A program made the translations under genes and the position numbers. From Methanosarcinales archaeon (lineage in GTDB: Archaea; Halobacteriota; Syntropharchaeia; Alkanophagales; Methanospirareceae), in contig QMVO01000012.1 in the NCBI GenBank assembly GCA_003661125.1, positions 1 to 14,482 of the forward strand: a stretch of 14,482 bases of DNA, in the 5' to 3' direction. How positions within the stretch are numbered: the first letter of the stretch is position 1; each line of letters begins with the position of its first letter. The notes beneath the pieces are model-generated. The model was not told where the DNA came from, made no database searches, and worked only from the letters and a program-made list of their open reading frames with translations. Shown in pieces: positions 7,803 through 13,893 of the stretch.

Positions 7803-8060
7803 TCAGAGAACGAATATTTTTTTATTTGCAAGCTTTTTTATCTCCTCTTCTTTTATGCCCTCAAAAACAGTTATACCGATATAAGGCTGGTTTACAGGTC
7901 CAAAGATATCGTAAACTTTTCCGATTCGCCTTTTCTCCTCTGTCACAACTATGGAATTTATTAAACGCTTAACTTTTATCCTACTTCCCTTTACAATCAA
8001 CTTATTATCAAAGACGTGAAGCACGGTGCCCAATCCTCTCAAACCTTTTCTTTTCGTCAT
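7803..8060 (-). CDS. gar1: H/ACA RNP protein Gar1
   Basis: Gar1 is a small beta-barrel subunit of H/ACA ribonucleoproteins; it binds Cbf5 and helps substrate loading and release during guide-RNA-directed pseudouridylation of rRNA. From ATG 8060 the product is 85 residues: GLRGLGTVLHVFDNKLIVKG, then IGKVYDIFGPVNQPYIGI, the most conserved Gar1 segment. ATG 8120 would add 20 hydrophobic residues not found in the family, and a TATA box lies about 27 bases before 8060, so a leaderless mRNA starting at 8060 is the better reading. It is the first gene of gar1-tfb-hisA and stops 16 bases before tfb. Confidence 0.88.
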   Translation of the reverse strand: MTKRKGLRGLGTVLHVFDNKLIVKGSRIKVKRLINSIVVTEEKRRIGKVYDIFGPVNQPYIGITVFEGIKEEEIKKLANKKIFVL

Positions 8061-8083
8061 CAATTTTAAAAATAAAATGATAG

Positions 8084-8091
8084 TATATAAA
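8084..8091 (-). promoter_or_regulatory. TATA box of gar1, possibly shared with the divergent gene
   Basis: Read on the minus strand this is tttatata, the archaeal consensus, centred about 27 bases before the gar1 ATG at 8060. No ribosome-binding site lies between, so the transcript is probably leaderless. On the plus strand the same bases (tatataaa) sit about 51 bases before the ferredoxin ATG at 8139, so one element could serve both directions. Confidence 0.6.
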
Positions 8092-8138
8092 GTTAACGGA
8101 AATTTTTTTTGTGTACTCAAAAATAAATAAATGATGGA

Positions 8139-8405
8139 ATGGAAAAAGAACTTACAAGATTGATAATAGAAGAGGAGAAATGCATAGGCTGCGGTATCTG
8201 TGTCGTTGTGTGCGATGAGAACAGGATGAACGAGGAAGTAATATACGGCAAAGGAGGAAGATACAAAGATGAGTTGGTTTTGAAGGTGGAAGAAGGAAAA
8301 GCGAAGTTAGTGGATGCGAAGAAGTGTAAGAGAGCATTTGAACCACCCGATTTTTGCAGGGCTTGCGTTGACCACTGCCCTACCGGCGCAATGGATCTTG
8401 TTTGA
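8139..8405 (+). CDS. Small 2x[4Fe-4S] ferredoxin-like protein
   Basis: This 88-residue soluble protein probably carries electrons through two [4Fe-4S] clusters. The first site is a regular CIGCGICVVVC (Cys15, 18, 21, 25). The second is Cys63-x9-Cys73-x2-Cys76-x3-Cys80-Pro, ending CRACVDHCPTGAM; the gap before its second cysteine is longer than the usual two residues, and an acidic/basic segment of about 37 residues separates the two sites. Such widened spacing occurs in some ferredoxin domains of redox complexes. The ATG at 8139 has only a weak gatgg upstream; ATG 8131 and 8134 are out of frame. It stands alone, divergent from gar1, so its partner enzyme cannot be named from context; HdrA 2.8 kb downstream is one possibility. 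Confidence 0.82.
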   Translation: MEKELTRLIIEEEKCIGCGICVVVCDENRMNEEVIYGKGGRYKDELVLKVEEGKAKLVDAKKCKRAFEPPDFCRACVDHCPTGAMDLV

Positions 8406-8490
8406 GAGCATCGAATGGGTCTAAGGGTTAGAATGTGTCATATGATACTGAAGCTTTGCGAACCACACCTAAACTTTTCATTTATGTGCT

Positions 8491-8787
8491 TTAAGATAAC
8501 TTCTTCATCGCCGTATCCAACAAAGCCGAAGATTCGTCCATGCTCTTTGCCGCTTCTCTCAAAAGCTTACTCACATCCACGAGTCCAATCACTTCTGCTT
8601 CTCTTGCTGCCTTCCTGAAACTTTCCGCATGGTCTTTATTATGATCAACCCAATGTTCCAATCTCCTCTGTAACCTTTCTATCCTCTCTTCTTTATTCTC
8701 CCCATTCAACGTCTTATCCTCCTCTTTGATTTTGAATTCGCCCGAATTTTGAAATTGGAGTTTTTCTATTGCGTCCCCAACTCCCAT
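8491..8787 (-). CDS. Small helical protein with H-x3-H-x3-H motif, unknown function
   Basis: This 98-residue protein is of unknown function. After a polar, probably disordered first 30 residues it is predicted by eye to be two long amphipathic helices: RIERLQRRLEHWVDHNKDHAES and the later SKLLREAAKSMDESSALLDTAM. The motif HWVDHNKDH (45-53) puts three histidines at i, i+4 and i+8 on one helix face, with Asp/Glu nearby, which could bind a metal or cofactor. I have a vague memory of similar L-x-HW-x2-HN-x2-H small proteins in strict anaerobes, but cannot name the family. Its ATG at 8787 lies inside the end of ahcY (22-base overlap), with no alternative start before residue 80, so it is translationally coupled to ahcY. 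Confidence 0.65.
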   Translation of the reverse strand: MGVGDAIEKLQFQNSGEFKIKEEDKTLNGENKEERIERLQRRLEHWVDHNKDHAESFRKAAREAEVIGLVDVSKLLREAAKSMDESSALLDTAMKKLS

Positions 8788-10031
8788 GAGCCGAGATATT
8801 TCCTCTGCTCCTCCGTAAGTTCCTCTATCTCAACGCCCATTGATTTCAACTTCAATCGAGCCACTTCCTCGTCTATCTCCTTAGGTACAGAATATACTTC
8901 TTTACGCAACTTATCATAATTTTCTATAATATATTTCACGCATAATGCTTGGTTTGCGAAGCTCATATCCATTACTTCCGGAGGATGCCCGTATGCCGCG
9001 GTGAGATTCACAATTCGACCTTCGGAAAGTAAATACAGTTTCCTGCCATCTTTCAGCCGGTATTCAACCACATTCTCTTTTATTCCCTTCTTCTCAGTTG
9101 CCAGCCCTTCCAAGTCTTTTACGTTTATCTCGACATTAAAATGACCCGTATTGGCGAGAGTAGCACCGTCTTTCATCAACTGGATATGCTCGCTTCTTAT
9201 AACTGAAATATCGCCAGTAGCAGTGATAAAGAGGTCGCCGATTTTTGCTGCTTCGCGCATTGGCATCACCCGGTAGCCGTCCATTACAGCCTCCAGTGCT
9301 TTTCTTGGGCTTGTCTCCACCACCACTACCGATGAGCCAAGCCCCTTTGCTCTTAATGCCACGCCTCGTCCACACCAGCCATATCCTGCCACCACAACCA
9401 CTCTACCCGCGAGAAGGAGATTTGTCGCATTCATTATCCCATGAATCGTGGATTGCCCCGTGCCATATCGGTTATCAAACATCATTTTCGTCTCTGCATC
9501 GTTAACCGAAATTACAGGGAAGCCCAACTTGTTCTCTCTTGCTCTTGCGTGATGCCTTATTACGCCCGTAGTTGTCTCCTCGCATGCTCCCTTTATATTT
9601 GCCATCAGATCTTCGTGCTTCGTATGAAGTGCAGTAATGGCATCGCCGCCGTCATCAAGCACCACCTCGGGTTCTATCCTAAGCGCTTTATCTATGCATT
9701 CGTAATATTCATCCTCGGTCTCACCTCGAAATGCGTATGTTCTTATTCCTGAGGAAGCTAAAGCAGCAGCTATGTCCTCCTGGGTAGAGAGAGGATTGGC
9801 AGCCGTAAGCGAAACTTCCGCACCCCCGGCTTTTAGAGTTAAGACAAGATTCGCAGTTTCAACCGTGACATGCAAACACGCCGTCACCTTTACGCCTTCT
9901 AACGGCTTCTCATGCTCATATCTTTGCTTTATCATGCTCAAAACCGGCATTCTCCCACTAACCCACTCTATTCTCTTTTTACCGTCCTCGGCAAGGTTTA
10001 TGTCCTTTACTATGTACTCCTTCATGTGCAT
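8766..10031 (-). CDS. ahcY: S-adenosylhomocysteine hydrolase (archaeal type)
   Basis: This NAD-dependent enzyme splits S-adenosylhomocysteine into adenosine and homocysteine, clearing the inhibitor left by methyltransferases; some methanogen homologues prefer S-inosylhomocysteine (established for Methanocaldococcus). The 421 residues show the substrate domain (CLHVTVETANLVLTL near 52; LDDGGD at 125-130; EETTTGV at 151-157), the active-site run NDAETKMMFDNRYGTGQS (177-194, with Lys182, Asp186, Asn187), the NAD-binding GYGWCGRGVA (216-225), NTGHF (294-298) and AAYGHP (345-350). It lacks the C-terminal lysine/tyrosine tail of eukaryotic enzymes, as archaeal ones do, ending WELGTQ. MHM gives two possible starts six bases apart (10031, 10025). 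It leads a two-gene unit with the small helical gene. Confidence 0.95.
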   Translation of the reverse strand: MHMKEYIVKDINLAEDGKKRIEWVSGRMPVLSMIKQRYEHEKPLEGVKVTACLHVTVETANLVLTLKAGGAEVSLTAANPLSTQEDIAAALASSGIRTYAFRGETEDEYYECIDKALRIEPEVVLDDGGDAITALHTKHEDLMANIKGACEETTTGVIRHHARARENKLGFPVISVNDAETKMMFDNRYGTGQSTIHGIMNATNLLLAGRVVVVAGYGWCGRGVALRAKGLGSSVVVVETSPRKALEAVMDGYRVMPMREAAKIGDLFITATGDISVIRSEHIQLMKDGATLANTGHFNVEINVKDLEGLATEKKGIKENVVEYRLKDGRKLYLLSEGRIVNLTAAYGHPPEVMDMSFANQALCVKYIIENYDKLRKEVYSVPKEIDEEVARLKLKSMGVEIEELTEEQRKYLGSWELGTQ

Positions 10032-10056
10032 CGTTGCTGAACCAATGAACTCTACT

Positions 10057-10066
10057 ACATAAAAAC
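10057..10066 (-). promoter_or_regulatory. TATA box of ahcY
   Basis: On the minus strand this reads gtttttatgt, centred about 30 bases before the ATG at 10031. No Shine-Dalgarno sequence precedes that ATG, so a leaderless or very short-leader transcript is likely. Confidence 0.45.
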
Positions 10067-10081
10067 CTTTTTATCTTCTTA

Positions 10082-10090
10082 TGTTTATAG
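10082..10090 (+). promoter_or_regulatory. TATA box of rpoF
   Basis: The block tgtttatag is centred about 33 bases before ATG 10119. It would place the transcript start a few bases upstream of the gene, leaving a short leader that includes ggggaag. It lies in the 87-base gap shared with divergent ahcY. Confidence 0.4.
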
Positions 10091-10118
10091 CGGGAAGTAG
10101 AAAGAGAGAACGGGGAAG

Positions 10119-10493
10119 ATGATTGTAAAGGAGGTAATCAGTGAGCAGGTTTTAACACTTGCAGAAGCGAAGGAAATATTGAAAGCTCTTAGGAAAAGTG
10201 GACAAGAAAAGGGTGAGGAGGAGGGAACGGAAGAGGAAGAGATGAGATATGAAAGGAGAAAAGCCTCTGAGCATACCGCAAAGTTTGCCAAACTTGGAGC
10301 TAAAGAGTCGAGGGCACTTATAAACGAGCTTTTGGCGTTGGAGAAGATGAAAGAGGAGATAGGGGTGAGGATCGCCGATCTGATGCCAAAGAGCAAAAGC
10401 GAGGTGCGAGCAATATATGCGAAGGAAAGATACACACTTACAGAAGCGAATATAGAAAAAATACTCGATTGCGTTGCGAAGTATGAATCTTGA
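10119..10493 (+). CDS. rpoF: DNA-directed RNA polymerase subunit F (Rpb4)
   Basis: RpoF/Rpb4 pairs with RpoE/Rpb7 to form the polymerase stalk. The 124 residues begin with the Rpb4 tip-associated segment (EVISEQVLTLAEAKEILKALRK, 5-26) and end with the HRDC-like fold (ASEHTAKFAKL, 49-59; ESRALINELLALEKM, 63-77; VRIADLMPKSKSEVRAIYAKER, 83-104; TLTEANIEKIL, 106-116). Between the two, residues 28-48 form a very charged stretch (EKGEEEGTEEEEM) that seems longer than in most homologues. The location just before a DUF655 gene is the standard euryarchaeal arrangement and strongly supports the call. A ggggaag lies just before the ATG. Confidence 0.9.
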   Translation: MIVKEVISEQVLTLAEAKEILKALRKSGQEKGEEEGTEEEEMRYERRKASEHTAKFAKLGAKESRALINELLALEKMKEEIGVRIADLMPKSKSEVRAIYAKERYTLTEANIEKILDCVAKYES

Positions 10494-10525
10494 ATCTTAA
10501 TAGAAGACTTGCTCAAAGAGATTGC

Positions 10526-10533
10526 GAAGTTTT
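10526..10533 (+). terminator. Possible T-run terminator after rpoF
   Basis: A short T-run (gaagtttttt, the Ts at about 10528-10533) lies about 35 bases after the rpoF stop, before the AT-rich block that could be the next promoter. Archaeal terminators are often simple T-runs. It may be leaky, since rpoF and DUF655 genes are usually co-transcribed. Confidence 0.25.
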
Positions 10534-10537
10534 TTGA

Positions 10538-10581
10538 TTAAATTAAACTTAACGGGGTCATTTTAGAGGGAGGGGGGAAGG
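10538..10581 (+). promoter_or_regulatory. Possible TATA box and strong ribosome-binding site of the DUF655 gene
   Basis: The block gattaaattaaact at about 10537-10550 could be a TATA box. It is followed at 10566-10581 by an unusually long purine run, gagggaggggggaagg, ending right at ATG 10582; this is the strongest Shine-Dalgarno-like sequence in the window. Confidence 0.4.
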
Positions 10582-11178
10582 ATGAGAAGGTATGAGCGTG
10601 AAAAAAAGGGTGTGAAAGAGAAGGAAAAGAAACGAGAGAGGTATGCTCGCGTCCTCGATTTTTTACCCTATGGACACCCTGATGACTCACGCCCGGTGTA
10701 TCAAAAAAAACCACTTATTCAGGCGATTGGGGAGGATAAATTCGTCTTAATGGAGCTCTCGCCTAAGAGGGATAAAAGCGCCGTAGTGTACGAACGCGTG
10801 TATATTGGAGAAGGCGAGCGAGAAGTAATAGATCATGTAATCAAGCGACTGCGATATAAGGATCTAACGCCGACAGCAAAGATGGAACTTCCTTTTTTAC
10901 TGGAAAAATTAGTAAAGGAGAATGAAAAACGGTTCATACGGATTTTCAACGAGGCAAAACCTATCACCACAAGATTGCATACACTTGATTTGTTGCCCGG
11001 AATAGGGAAGAAATTGATGTGGGCGATATTGGAGGAAAGGAGAAAAGGAGCGTTTTCCGATTTTGAAGACCTCACGAAAAGAGTAAAAGGGCTTCATCAT
11101 CCTGAAAAGATAATTGCAAAGCGAATAGAAGAGGAAATAATAGATGAGGATGTTAAATATAAGATTTTCACCTCTTAA
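10582..11178 (+). CDS. DUF655 nucleic-acid-binding-like protein with helix-hairpin-helix
   Basis: This conserved archaeal protein (DUF655) of 198 residues is thought to bind nucleic acid; its gene sits beside rpoF in most euryarchaea, suggesting a role in RNA or ribosome metabolism, but its biochemical function is unproven. A basic N-terminal tail (residues 1-21, nearly all Lys/Arg/Glu) precedes an OB-like beta-rich domain (YARVLDFLPYGHP, 21-33; AIGEDKFVLMEL, 48-59; ERVYIGEGERE, 71-81), the signature DLTPTAKMELPFLLE (94-108), FNEAKPITTRLHTL (122-135), and a helix-hairpin-helix LLPGIGKKLMWAILEER (137-153), then GLHHPEKIIAKRI (170-182). The start follows a very strong Shine-Dalgarno sequence. 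The usual next neighbour, ksgA, is absent; hdrA follows after three bases. Confidence 0.93.
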   Translation: MRRYEREKKGVKEKEKKRERYARVLDFLPYGHPDDSRPVYQKKPLIQAIGEDKFVLMELSPKRDKSAVVYERVYIGEGEREVIDHVIKRLRYKDLTPTAKMELPFLLEKLVKENEKRFIRIFNEAKPITTRLHTLDLLPGIGKKLMWAILEERRKGAFSDFEDLTKRVKGLHHPEKIIAKRIEEEIIDEDVKYKIFTS

Positions 11179-11181
11179 AAA

Positions 11182-13158
11182 ATGATAGAAGGTATAGAAA
11201 CTCCCAGGATAGGTGTTTATATCTGCCATTGCGGTGTGAACATCGCGGCAACGGTGGATGTGAAAGAAGTAGCAAGGTTTGCAAACGATATGCCATGCGT
11301 AGTTATTGCGAGAGATTACCAGTATATGTGCTCAGATCCCGGTCAGGAATTAATAAAGAGTGATATAAAAGAGCACGGGTTGAACCGAGTTGTTGTTGCC
11401 TCCTGCTCTCCAAGGATGCACGAACCCACATTCAGAAATGCGTGTGAAGATGCAGGCGTGAATCCTTATTGTTTTGAAATGGCAAACCTGAGGGAGCAGT
11501 GCGCCTGGGTTCATTCGGATAAAGATAAAGCGACAGAGAAGGCAAAGGATTTGGTAGCTTCGGCAGTCGGTAAAGCTGCGTTGTTAGAACCCCTGGAGCG
11601 GAAAAAAGTGGGCGTTATACCAAGAGCACTGGTGATAGGGGGCGGAGTAGCAGGGATCTATGCCGCTTTGGAGATTGCGGACAAAGGATTTGAGACGTAT
11701 TTAGTAGAAAAAGAGCCTTCTATCGGCGGACACATGGCTCAACTCGATAAGACGTTCCCGACTTTAGATTGCTCGGCTTGCATTCTCACACCGAAGATGG
11801 TGGAAGTGGAAAGGCACAAGAATATCCAGTTACTCACTTATTCTGAGGTGAAAGAGGTGAGTGGGTATATAGGGAACTATAATGTGAAGATAAAGAAGAT
11901 ACCTCGTTACGTGGATGAGCATAAATGCACCGGATGTGGTGAATGTGCAGATGCATGCCGGCTTCGTGACAGCATCTCGAATGAATTTGAAGCTGGATTG
12001 GGGAAAAGAAGTGCAATATACGTCCCTTTTCCACAAGCGGTTCCTCTCATATACACCGTAGATGCAGAACATTGCTTATACCTAACGAAAGGAAAGTGTG
12101 GTAAATATCCAGCGTGTAAAGAAGCGTGTCCAGCGGATGCGATTGATTTCGAGCAGCGCGAGGAAGAAATAGAAGTAGAGGTAGGGACGATTGTGGTTGC
12201 GACAGGATACGAGCTACTCGACCTGGAGGAAAAACCAGACTATGGCTATAAATACGATGAGGTTCTAACCGGATTGGAATTTGAAAGGCTTTCTGTTGCT
12301 TCGGGCCCCACCGGCGGAAAGATTATAATAAACGGGAAGGAGCCAAAAGAAGTAGTTTTCATCTCTTGCATTGGTTCTCGTTCTCGCAAGGAAGATGAAT
12401 GTGAATACTGTTCTCGTGTGTGCTGCATGTATATAGCGAAACAGGCGCATCTGGTAAAAGAAAAAATTCCTGATGCGAGGGTAAAAGTACTATACAATGA
12501 CGTGAGAGCATATGGAAAGGGGTTTGAGGAGTTCTATAATAGATCGAAGGATGAGGGAGTGGAATACATAAGAAAAGAGCTTGAGGATCCCGTAGAGATA
12601 GTGAAAAGAAATGAGGCGGATGAAAAGGTAGTAATAAAAACGATAATTGAGGGTGAAAATTTAAAAATAGAAGCGGATATGGTCGTTCTGGCGAATGCAA
12701 TTGTGCCAAGAAGGGACGCGGATGAACTCGCGAAAATATTGAAGATATCGAAAAGCGCGGATGGATTCTTCTTAGAGGCGCATCCAAAACTCCGTCCCTT
12801 AGATACGTTCACAGATGGTATTTTCATCGCGGGATGCTGCCAGTCTCCGAAGGATATCCCTGACAGCGTTACACAGGCGGTTGGTGCGGCAATTAGAGCT
12901 TCGATACCGCTGATGCGCGGTGAAGTAGAGGTGGAGCCGTTAGTAGCGAGTGTAAATGAAGCAGTTTGCGTGGGTTGCGGGACGTGTGAAGCAATATGTC
13001 CTTTTGATGCTCTTTCTCTCAAAGCCGGAGTGATGAGAGTGAATGAGGTGGTATGTAAAGGATGTGGTTCCTGCGGGTCTGCATGTCCGTCCGGGGCAAT
13101 TTCAATGAGGCATTTCACGGATGAGCAGATATATGCGCAGATAGAGGTGATGATGTGA
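11182..13158 (+). CDS. hdrA: HdrA-type flavin-iron-sulfur electron-transfer subunit
   Basis: HdrA carries FAD and several [4Fe-4S] clusters and is the electron-bifurcating subunit in heterodisulfide reductase complexes (or confurcating in the reverse direction). The 658 residues match full-length HdrA: an N-terminal domain with YICHCGVN (Cys15, Cys17), CSDPGQ (50-55) and ASCSPRMHEP (73-82); an FAD-binding VIGGGVAGIYAA (151-162) and LDCSACILTPKM (195-206); an inserted ferredoxin with Cys249-x2-Cys252-x2-Cys255-x3-Cys259 and Cys298/306/312/316; a CIGSRSRKEDECEYCSRVCC stretch (396-415); a second FAD strand ending TDGIFIAGCCQ (544-554); and a C-terminal ferredoxin with Cys596/599/602/606 and Cys625/628/631/635. 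No HdrB, HdrC or MvhD gene is adjacent. It starts three bases after the DUF655 stop. Confidence 0.93.
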   Translation: MIEGIETPRIGVYICHCGVNIAATVDVKEVARFANDMPCVVIARDYQYMCSDPGQELIKSDIKEHGLNRVVVASCSPRMHEPTFRNACEDAGVNPYCFEMANLREQCAWVHSDKDKATEKAKDLVASAVGKAALLEPLERKKVGVIPRALVIGGGVAGIYAALEIADKGFETYLVEKEPSIGGHMAQLDKTFPTLDCSACILTPKMVEVERHKNIQLLTYSEVKEVSGYIGNYNVKIKKIPRYVDEHKCTGCGECADACRLRDSISNEFEAGLGKRSAIYVPFPQAVPLIYTVDAEHCLYLTKGKCGKYPACKEACPADAIDFEQREEEIEVEVGTIVVATGYELLDLEEKPDYGYKYDEVLTGLEFERLSVASGPTGGKIIINGKEPKEVVFISCIGSRSRKEDECEYCSRVCCMYIAKQAHLVKEKIPDARVKVLYNDVRAYGKGFEEFYNRSKDEGVEYIRKELEDPVEIVKRNEADEKVVIKTIIEGENLKIEADMVVLANAIVPRRDADELAKILKISKSADGFFLEAHPKLRPLDTFTDGIFIAGCCQSPKDIPDSVTQAVGAAIRASIPLMRGEVEVEPLVASVNEAVCVGCGTCEAICPFDALSLKAGVMRVNEVVCKGCGSCGSACPSGAISMRHFTDEQIYAQIEVMM

Positions 13159-13231
13159 GTTAAGAATCGTAGCTTTTATCCCTAACGAGAAGAACAGGAC
13201 GCAGGAAGAACTAATCAGAAAATTTGGTTGT

Positions 13232-13564
13232 GTGGAGATGGATTACGGGAAGGGGGAAAAAGAAATCATTCCTACATGGAAGGTTTTTGAATGGAAAGGA
13301 AGGAGCTATGCCACGTGGTACCTCAGCCCACGATACGTGGAACCGGAGAAGTGTAATCCACGGTGGGAGGGCATTCGTCAGCGCCTCGTGGAGGTAATGG
13401 AGTATTTAGGAGCGAAGGAGGTGCGTTATTCAAACGATGTCGTTTACGGAGTAACGCCTGACGAAGGATGTACAGATATTGGCTTTTCCCTGCCTTACCC
13501 ACTGGATAAGGAATTGATAGAGCCGCCGGATGAGGATATAGCTCCAGAAAGTATAATCTATTGA
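13232..13564 (+). CDS. Hypothetical protein; real N-terminus probably further upstream
   Basis: I do not recognise this protein. From the GTG at 13232 it has 110 residues, soluble and acidic toward the end, with WKVFEWKGRSYATWYLSP, WEGIRQRLVEVMEYLGAKEVRYSNDVVYG and a C-terminus rich in Pro, Asp and Glu. The same frame stays open back to 13154 and reads as protein-like sequence (RIVAFIPNEKNRTQEELIRKFGC), typical of a first beta-strand and helix, but holds no ATG, GTG or TTG before 13232. A GTG at 13155 overlapping the hdrA stop would be in frame if one base had been lost between 13158 and 13162. So either the gene is a recent pseudogene, the sequence has a one-base error, or translation begins at 13232 or the ATG at 13238. 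It follows hdrA closely and could share its transcript. Confidence 0.55.
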   Translation: MEMDYGKGEKEIIPTWKVFEWKGRSYATWYLSPRYVEPEKCNPRWEGIRQRLVEVMEYLGAKEVRYSNDVVYGVTPDEGCTDIGFSLPYPLDKELIEPPDEDIAPESIIY

Positions 13565-13623
13565 TCCTCACGGTGGGGGTGTTAAAAAATACTAAAAGAA
13601 AGGGGAAAAGGGAAGAAAATAGT

Positions 13624-13746
13624 CTATCGCCTCTTTTTCCTTATGCTTGTGCTTATGCTTATTGTAGCGATTACCGAAAGCAAGCCCACCAATGCTATTA
13701 GTCCGATTGGTGTTAATGTTGGAAGTACTTCTCCTTCTGGTGGCGG
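13624..13746 (-). pseudogene. Orphan C-terminal surface-anchor signal (VPxxxP-CTERM-like)
   Basis: The minus-strand frame ending in TAG at 13624-13626 reads PPPEGEVLPTLTPIGLIAL, then VGLLSVIATISISTSI, then RKKRR-stop. That is a proline/acidic spacer, an LPTLTP motif, a hydrophobic helix of about 20 residues and a basic tail, which is the three-part layout of an archaeosortase-type C-terminal sorting signal; LPTLTP fits the VPxxxP pattern with Leu for Val. Upstream the frame stays open to about 13913 but has no start codon and does not look like a normal surface protein. I take it as the surviving 3' end of a large exported, surface-anchored protein whose body was deleted. Frame and stop were checked codon by codon; the family assignment is inference. 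Confidence 0.6.
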
Positions 13747-13753
13747 TATTAGA

Positions 13754-13893
13754 GCCTTGCAAGGAAGTCCACAAACGTATGAACAGTCCTTTATTGTAGA
13801 TAGCGTATGCGTGGCTGTAACCAGTTGTTCCCGGCGGCGTTGAATGTTGAAGCGCGAAATAAAGGATTTGAAGTTAGGGTGGCGGTGAGTTAA
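13754..13893 (+). pseudogene. Decayed coding fragment with an apparent frameshift
   Basis: Two plus-strand frames here read like protein and join at an apparent frameshift near 13802-13810. The first gives ALQGSPQTYEQSFIVDSV. The second, shifted by one base, gives RMRGCNQLFPAALNVEARN and then KGFEVRVAVS before the TAA at 13891-13893. Neither has a sensible start and neither is long enough alone. I do not recognise the family. The fragment lies back to back with the orphan sorting signal, on the opposite strand. This could be chance, so confidence is modest. Confidence 0.35.

Noticed and set aside
8406..8490. Gap between the ferredoxin-like gene and the convergent small gene, with a frame from 8415 to 8618
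   Set aside because: The frame is antisense to the small helical gene and shows no domain; no RNA or terminator structure beyond short AT-rich runs was seen.
10085..10516. Minus-strand open frame of 143 codons opposite rpoF, rich in Ser, Phe and Leu
   Set aside because: Its hydrophobic look comes from the antisense of Glu/Lys-rich rpoF codons; RpoF is the clear gene here.
12359..12787. Minus-strand frame of 142 codons rich in Pro and His
   Set aside because: Antisense shadow of hdrA with unnatural composition.
12534..13118. Minus-strand open frame of 194 codons opposite hdrA
   Set aside because: It is antisense to well-conserved HdrA motifs, has a low-complexity Ser/Thr/Pro-rich composition and no ribosome-binding site; a shadow of codon bias on the other strand.
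13643..13843. Plus-strand frame of 66 codons with a hydrophobic start (MLVLMLIVAIT), resembling a signal peptide
   Set aside because: Its hydrophobic start is simply the antisense of the minus-strand sorting-signal helix, and the rest changes character midway; only its later part (from about 13754) looks protein-like and is described as a decayed fragment.
13891..13893. In-frame stop as a possible recoded codon
   Set aside because: It is TAA; pyrrolysine uses TAG and selenocysteine TGA, so recoding is not a reasonable explanation.
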